Shown here piece by piece: positions 60,888 through 64,000 of a stretch of DNA of 64,000 nt. Location of the stretch: positions 661,501 to 725,500 of the forward strand of contig JAMPIV010004905.1 of the NCBI GenBank assembly GCA_024509875.1. The letters are read 5' to 3'. The translations under genes were made by a program, and so were the position numbers. Under the pieces are notes generated by a model. That model was not told where the DNA came from. It ran no database searches and saw nothing but the letters and a program-made list of their open reading frames with translations. The first letter of the stretch is position 1; each line of letters opens with the position of its first letter. The stretch comes from Oreohelix idahoensis (lineage: Eukaryota > Mollusca > Gastropoda > Stylommatophora > Oreohelicidae).

Positions 60888-63227
60888 TTAATTTCTGACA
60901 ATGAAGCTGCCCTGATCGGTAGCTTTAGGATGATTGGTATCTTCAACTTCCTCCTCTTCTTCCGTAGTCCAGTTTCTACTCAGGAAATCCGCCCCGACAT
61001 TCTGTCTTCCCGGAATGTATTCCACTTTGAAAGAATAAACGCTTAAGAGAAGGGCCCACCGCATGATCCTTGCGTTAAATTCTTTATTGGCACCAAGAAA
61101 TGCTAACGGAGCGTGGTCTGTTTGAACCGTAAAAGATGTACCATAGAGAAACTCATGATGGCGTCTTATACCGTCAATCAGAGCGAGGCATTCTCTGTCG
61201 ACTACGCTGTAGTTCCGTTCAGCTTTATTTAATTTCCGACTGCCATAGGCAACTGGAATAAGCATGTTTGGGTCACTGTCATCGGCTTGAAGCAGTGTTG
61301 ACCCGATGCCCTGACCTGACGCGTCAACCCGTAATACAAAAGGTTTCTTGAGGTCAGGCAACCTCAAAATGGGGTATGCAGACAACTGTCCTTTCAAAGT
61401 GCTGTATGCGAGTTCGCACTTTTGATCCCAAATGACCTTATCAGGACGACCTTTCTTTGTGAGGTCAGTCAGAGGTGCCGTCAGTCCGTTGAAGTTCTGG
61501 ATGTATTTCTGATAGTATGCACATAGTGATATGAAGGAACGTACGTCTTTCTTCGTTCGGGGTCTTTTTGCTGCCACTATTTTCTCCACGTTCTTCTGAA
61601 CAGGCCAACAACAGCCGTGGGAAATAGTATGCCCCAGGAAGTCTAACTGTTCAAACCCGATGAGACATTTGCTAGGTCTGGCTGTGAGACCAGTTTCCTG
61701 TAGTCTCCTGAGGAGCATAGCAACCGTAGCAATATGTTCTTCGTAAGTTTCCGATGCAATTAATATGTCATCCATAAAATTATGGATATGGGGACTTTGC
61801 AAGGGTTCTAGAAGCTTCCTCATCATCCTGGTGAACACTCCTGGTGCGTTATGCAAACCGAATGGCATCACATTAAATGTGTAATGTCCTTCACTAGTGC
61901 TGAAAGCTAACAAGGGTTTAATTTCCTCCTTGACTGGTATTTGATAGTAACCTTTACTGAGGTCAATCTTGGAGAAAATCTTTGTCTTGCTAAGCTTGGT
62001 GAACAACTCAGAAACAGTTTGGAGAGGTTCGGGCTGGAATTCCGTAGCAGCGTTTAGCAGCCGGTAATCTATACACAGCCGAACTTCCTTATTGGGCTTC
62101 TGCAACAGCACTACACTGGAACTGTAAGGAGATGTAGACTCAATGATAATTCCTGCCTGACGCAGCTTGTCTATTTCTCCGCGAAGTGCATCAGCTTTAG
62201 CGTAAGGGATGGGGTAAACTCTGGTTCGGACAGGGGTCTCGTTTGTTAATTTCGTATCAAATTCGATGAGATTTGTTCGACCAGGTACATCCGTTAAGAC
62301 TGAACTGTACTGTTTTAGTCGCGCCCTGGTTTCTGTTTGTTGTTCTAGTGAGAGATTGTCTCCGAAATTGACATATTTAAAGGATTCTGTGGGTTGCAAT
62401 GGATACTCCATGCAACCATCAACATCTTCCTCGTCTTCCGTTGCTATGGCGACAGCCAGGAGATGCTCGGAGGATGGCACCGGTCTCTCCAGATATTTCT
62501 TAAGTAGATTTACGTGGAAGACCTTCTCCTTTCCTTTGATGGAGATTTTGTAATTGGTACGTGAGATCTTTTTAAAGACGGTAAACGGCCCTTGCCATCC
62601 GATGCGAAGTTTATTGCTTCCGGTTGGAAGTAGCAACAAAACTTTCTCCCCTGGTTGTAGTTCTCTCTCTTTTTCAGCTGTGTTGTATCTTTTAGCATGT
62701 TTAGCGCGGGCTTTCTTAAGGTTGGTAGTAGCTAGATCCCAACCTAGCTTTAGCCTTTCCTTGAGCTCAGATACATACTTGCTTGCGGAGACGACTGTCT
62801 CGTCAGCCTTTTGATCTGTCAGGGACCGAAGTAAGGCTTCTAGTGGCCCCTTTATAGGTCTGCCAAATAAAAGTGTAGCAGGCGCGAATCCCGTAGACGC
62901 TTGAGGAACCTCTCGGTAGGCGAATAAGGCAGCCGATATATATAGGTCCCAGTCTTCCGGTTTCTCCTGACCCAGCTTACGTAACATAATGGTGAGGGTG
63001 CCGTTAAAACGTTCCACGAGCCCATTTCCGGCCGGATGGTAGGGACTGGTGTGGATATGTTTGGCCCTCAAGATCTTAAAGATCTCCTCCATTAACAGGC
63101 TACGGAATTGGGATCCATTGTCCGTCAAAACTTGGTGAGGGAATCCCAACCGTGTAAAGATTTGCACGAGGGCTTCTGCGACATGCTTGGAATTTATGCA
63201 TGGTAGCGGTACAGCTTCGGTCCACAT
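60888..63227 (-). CDS. Integrase core, GPY/F, reverse transcriptase and RNase H of element 4
   Basis: A 779-codon uninterrupted frame, the best-preserved pol in the window. Integrase Asp36 (LTDNGSQF) and Glu72 (NGLVERFN) with 35 residues between them, GPY/F module around residues 205-260 (WQGPFTVFKKISRTNYKI), then RT with LCIDYRLLNA, KIDLSKGYYQIPV, FMDDILIAS and FLGHTISHG. RNase H has LRVDASGQG, VDRECLAL, QTDHAPL and NVGADFLSR, and a short acidic tail ends at 60888. The first integrase Asp is upstream of a TAA stop (63243-63245), so full integrase needs that stop to be passed. The order INT-RT-RH is as in the Gmr1 group. Confidence 0.93.
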   Translation of the reverse strand: MWTEAVPLPCINSKHVAEALVQIFTRLGFPHQVLTDNGSQFRSLLMEEIFKILRAKHIHTSPYHPAGNGLVERFNGTLTIMLRKLGQEKPEDWDLYISAALFAYREVPQASTGFAPATLLFGRPIKGPLEALLRSLTDQKADETVVSASKYVSELKERLKLGWDLATTNLKKARAKHAKRYNTAEKERELQPGEKVLLLLPTGSNKLRIGWQGPFTVFKKISRTNYKISIKGKEKVFHVNLLKKYLERPVPSSEHLLAVAIATEDEEDVDGCMEYPLQPTESFKYVNFGDNLSLEQQTETRARLKQYSSVLTDVPGRTNLIEFDTKLTNETPVRTRVYPIPYAKADALRGEIDKLRQAGIIIESTSPYSSSVVLLQKPNKEVRLCIDYRLLNAATEFQPEPLQTVSELFTKLSKTKIFSKIDLSKGYYQIPVKEEIKPLLAFSTSEGHYTFNVMPFGLHNAPGVFTRMMRKLLEPLQSPHIHNFMDDILIASETYEEHIATVAMLLRRLQETGLTARPSKCLIGFEQLDFLGHTISHGCCWPVQKNVEKIVAAKRPRTKKDVRSFISLCAYYQKYIQNFNGLTAPLTDLTKKGRPDKVIWDQKCELAYSTLKGQLSAYPILRLPDLKKPFVLRVDASGQGIGSTLLQADDSDPNMLIPVAYGSRKLNKAERNYSVVDRECLALIDGIRRHHEFLYGTSFTVQTDHAPLAFLGANKEFNARIMRWALLLSVYSFKVEYIPGRQNVGADFLSRNWTTEEEEEVEDTNHPKATDQGSFIVRN

Positions 63228-63242
63228 TGTGCAAGTGTCGAC

Positions 63243-63719
63243 TTAGGTCAGGATGAACCTGTTCCTTCTTTTGGTCCTTTCCAGGGGTCCAATGATGTCG
63301 ACAGCAACCCGTTCAAATGGAGTACCCACTATTGGCATTTGCCCCATAGGTACTGGGGGTGTCAAGTGCTTTGGTGCTACTCGTTGGCACTGGGCGCAGG
63401 ATTTCACATACCTGGTAATATCAGAGTTCATTTCTGGCCACCAATAGTGGTTTTTTATTCGCTCAATAGTGGCGTTTTGTTCCATATGTCCGCTAAAGGG
63501 AAGAGAGTGCCCCATTTCTAAGATCTGACTTCTGTACTGCGTCGGTACTAAGAGCTGGTTATTCCCTGTGTTCGGGTTGCCCGTTCTACGATACAATACG
63601 CCATCCTTAGAAAAGATGTATCCGTTGTGTCTGGGGTCCTTAGCCATGGGCAGTCTTTTAAAGCAGGGCTCCAGAGTAGGGTCCTTTTGTTGCGCCTCAT
63701 TCAGTTCATTCGGCAACAA
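63243..63719 (-). pseudogene. Integrase N-terminal domain of element 4
   Basis: Same content as 55187-55663: HHCC zinc domain (with NHYWWPEMNSDITRYVKSC) and first catalytic Asp in VAVDIIGPLE, ended by TAA at 63243-63245. Differs from the sister copy at only a few residues. Confidence 0.9.
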
Positions 63720-63763
63720 ATTTGGCGCAGGCTCCCTCTCTTTCTTGGCTTGCCCTCTTGTGG

Positions 63764-64000
63764 TTACGCTGCCACAATCGGCTCCTTTGGTCTCCCAATA
63801 AACACATATCTACATCCCAGGATAACTGGGTAGATCGGATCATCCATTATGGCCGCTTTAATAACACCTCTGACAAAATCAGAGTGTATTTCTACCAGTG
63901 CGATAGGAAGCGTCCTGGGTGCATCACTCCTGAAAACTCCACTAAGTTTGACGGTTTCCTCTGTCTCCTGACCTGGTTTGACTAGGTGTCTAGCAACAAT
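63764..64000 (-). CDS. Protease C-terminal part of element 4, cut by the window edge
   Basis: Minus strand reads the protease end (PVILGCRYVFIGRPKEPIVA) with a stop at 63764-63766, as in element 3. The integrase frame is -1 relative to it. Gag and the 5' LTR lie beyond 64000. Confidence 0.85.
   Translation of the reverse strand: MVARHLVKPGQETEETVKLSGVFRSDAPRTLPIALVEIHSDFVRGVIKAAIMDDPIYPVILGCRYVFIGRPKEPIVAA

Overview
This window looks like intergenic DNA of an AT-rich invertebrate genome built almost entirely from transposable elements. I find no intact host gene, no tRNA or rRNA gene and no CRISPR array. The mix (Gmr1-like Ty3/gypsy elements with coiled-coil Gag, Penelope-like GIY-YIG sequence, RNase H-bearing LINEs, tRNA-headed SINEs, Tc1 and hAT DNA transposons, long TA microsatellites) fits a marine invertebrate such as a gastropod mollusc. 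Other invertebrates are possible, and the taxon is an inference.

Layout. 1-6652: the 3' end of a Gmr1-like element (RT-RNase H), its long LTR, and a diverged second LTR. 6653-14100: degenerate repeats, a 464-bp fold-back MITE, a solo LTR, a hAT fragment and LINE pieces. 14109-27863: a minus-strand LTR element with Gag and protease but no recognisable RT or integrase; it has an RRM-like segment where pol should be. Its gag is split by a plus-strand LTR retrotransposon (16906-25331) whose two 2393-bp LTRs are about 99.5% identical. 27864-34802: microsatellite and dispersed repeats with SINE and short retroposon insertions. 34803-64000: two minus-strand Gmr1-like elements in tandem that share one LTR (LTR - body - LTR - body, running off the window). 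The first body is split by a 15.3-kb insertion with 77-bp terminal inverted repeats (37862-53207). That insertion is itself packed with LINEs, a Penelope-like fragment, a tRNA SINE and a Tc1 element.

In the elements where enough of pol is preserved, integrase lies upstream of reverse transcriptase (Gag-PR-INT-RT-RH). This is the copia-like order known for the Gmr1 group of Ty3/gypsy elements. Every protein-coding segment carries at least one stop, frameshift or deletion, or is cut by the window edge. The longest undamaged reading frame is the 779-codon INT-core/RT/RNase H frame at 60888-63227. The nesting order can be read from target-site duplications and gives a relative history of insertions. 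Identities were judged by eye.
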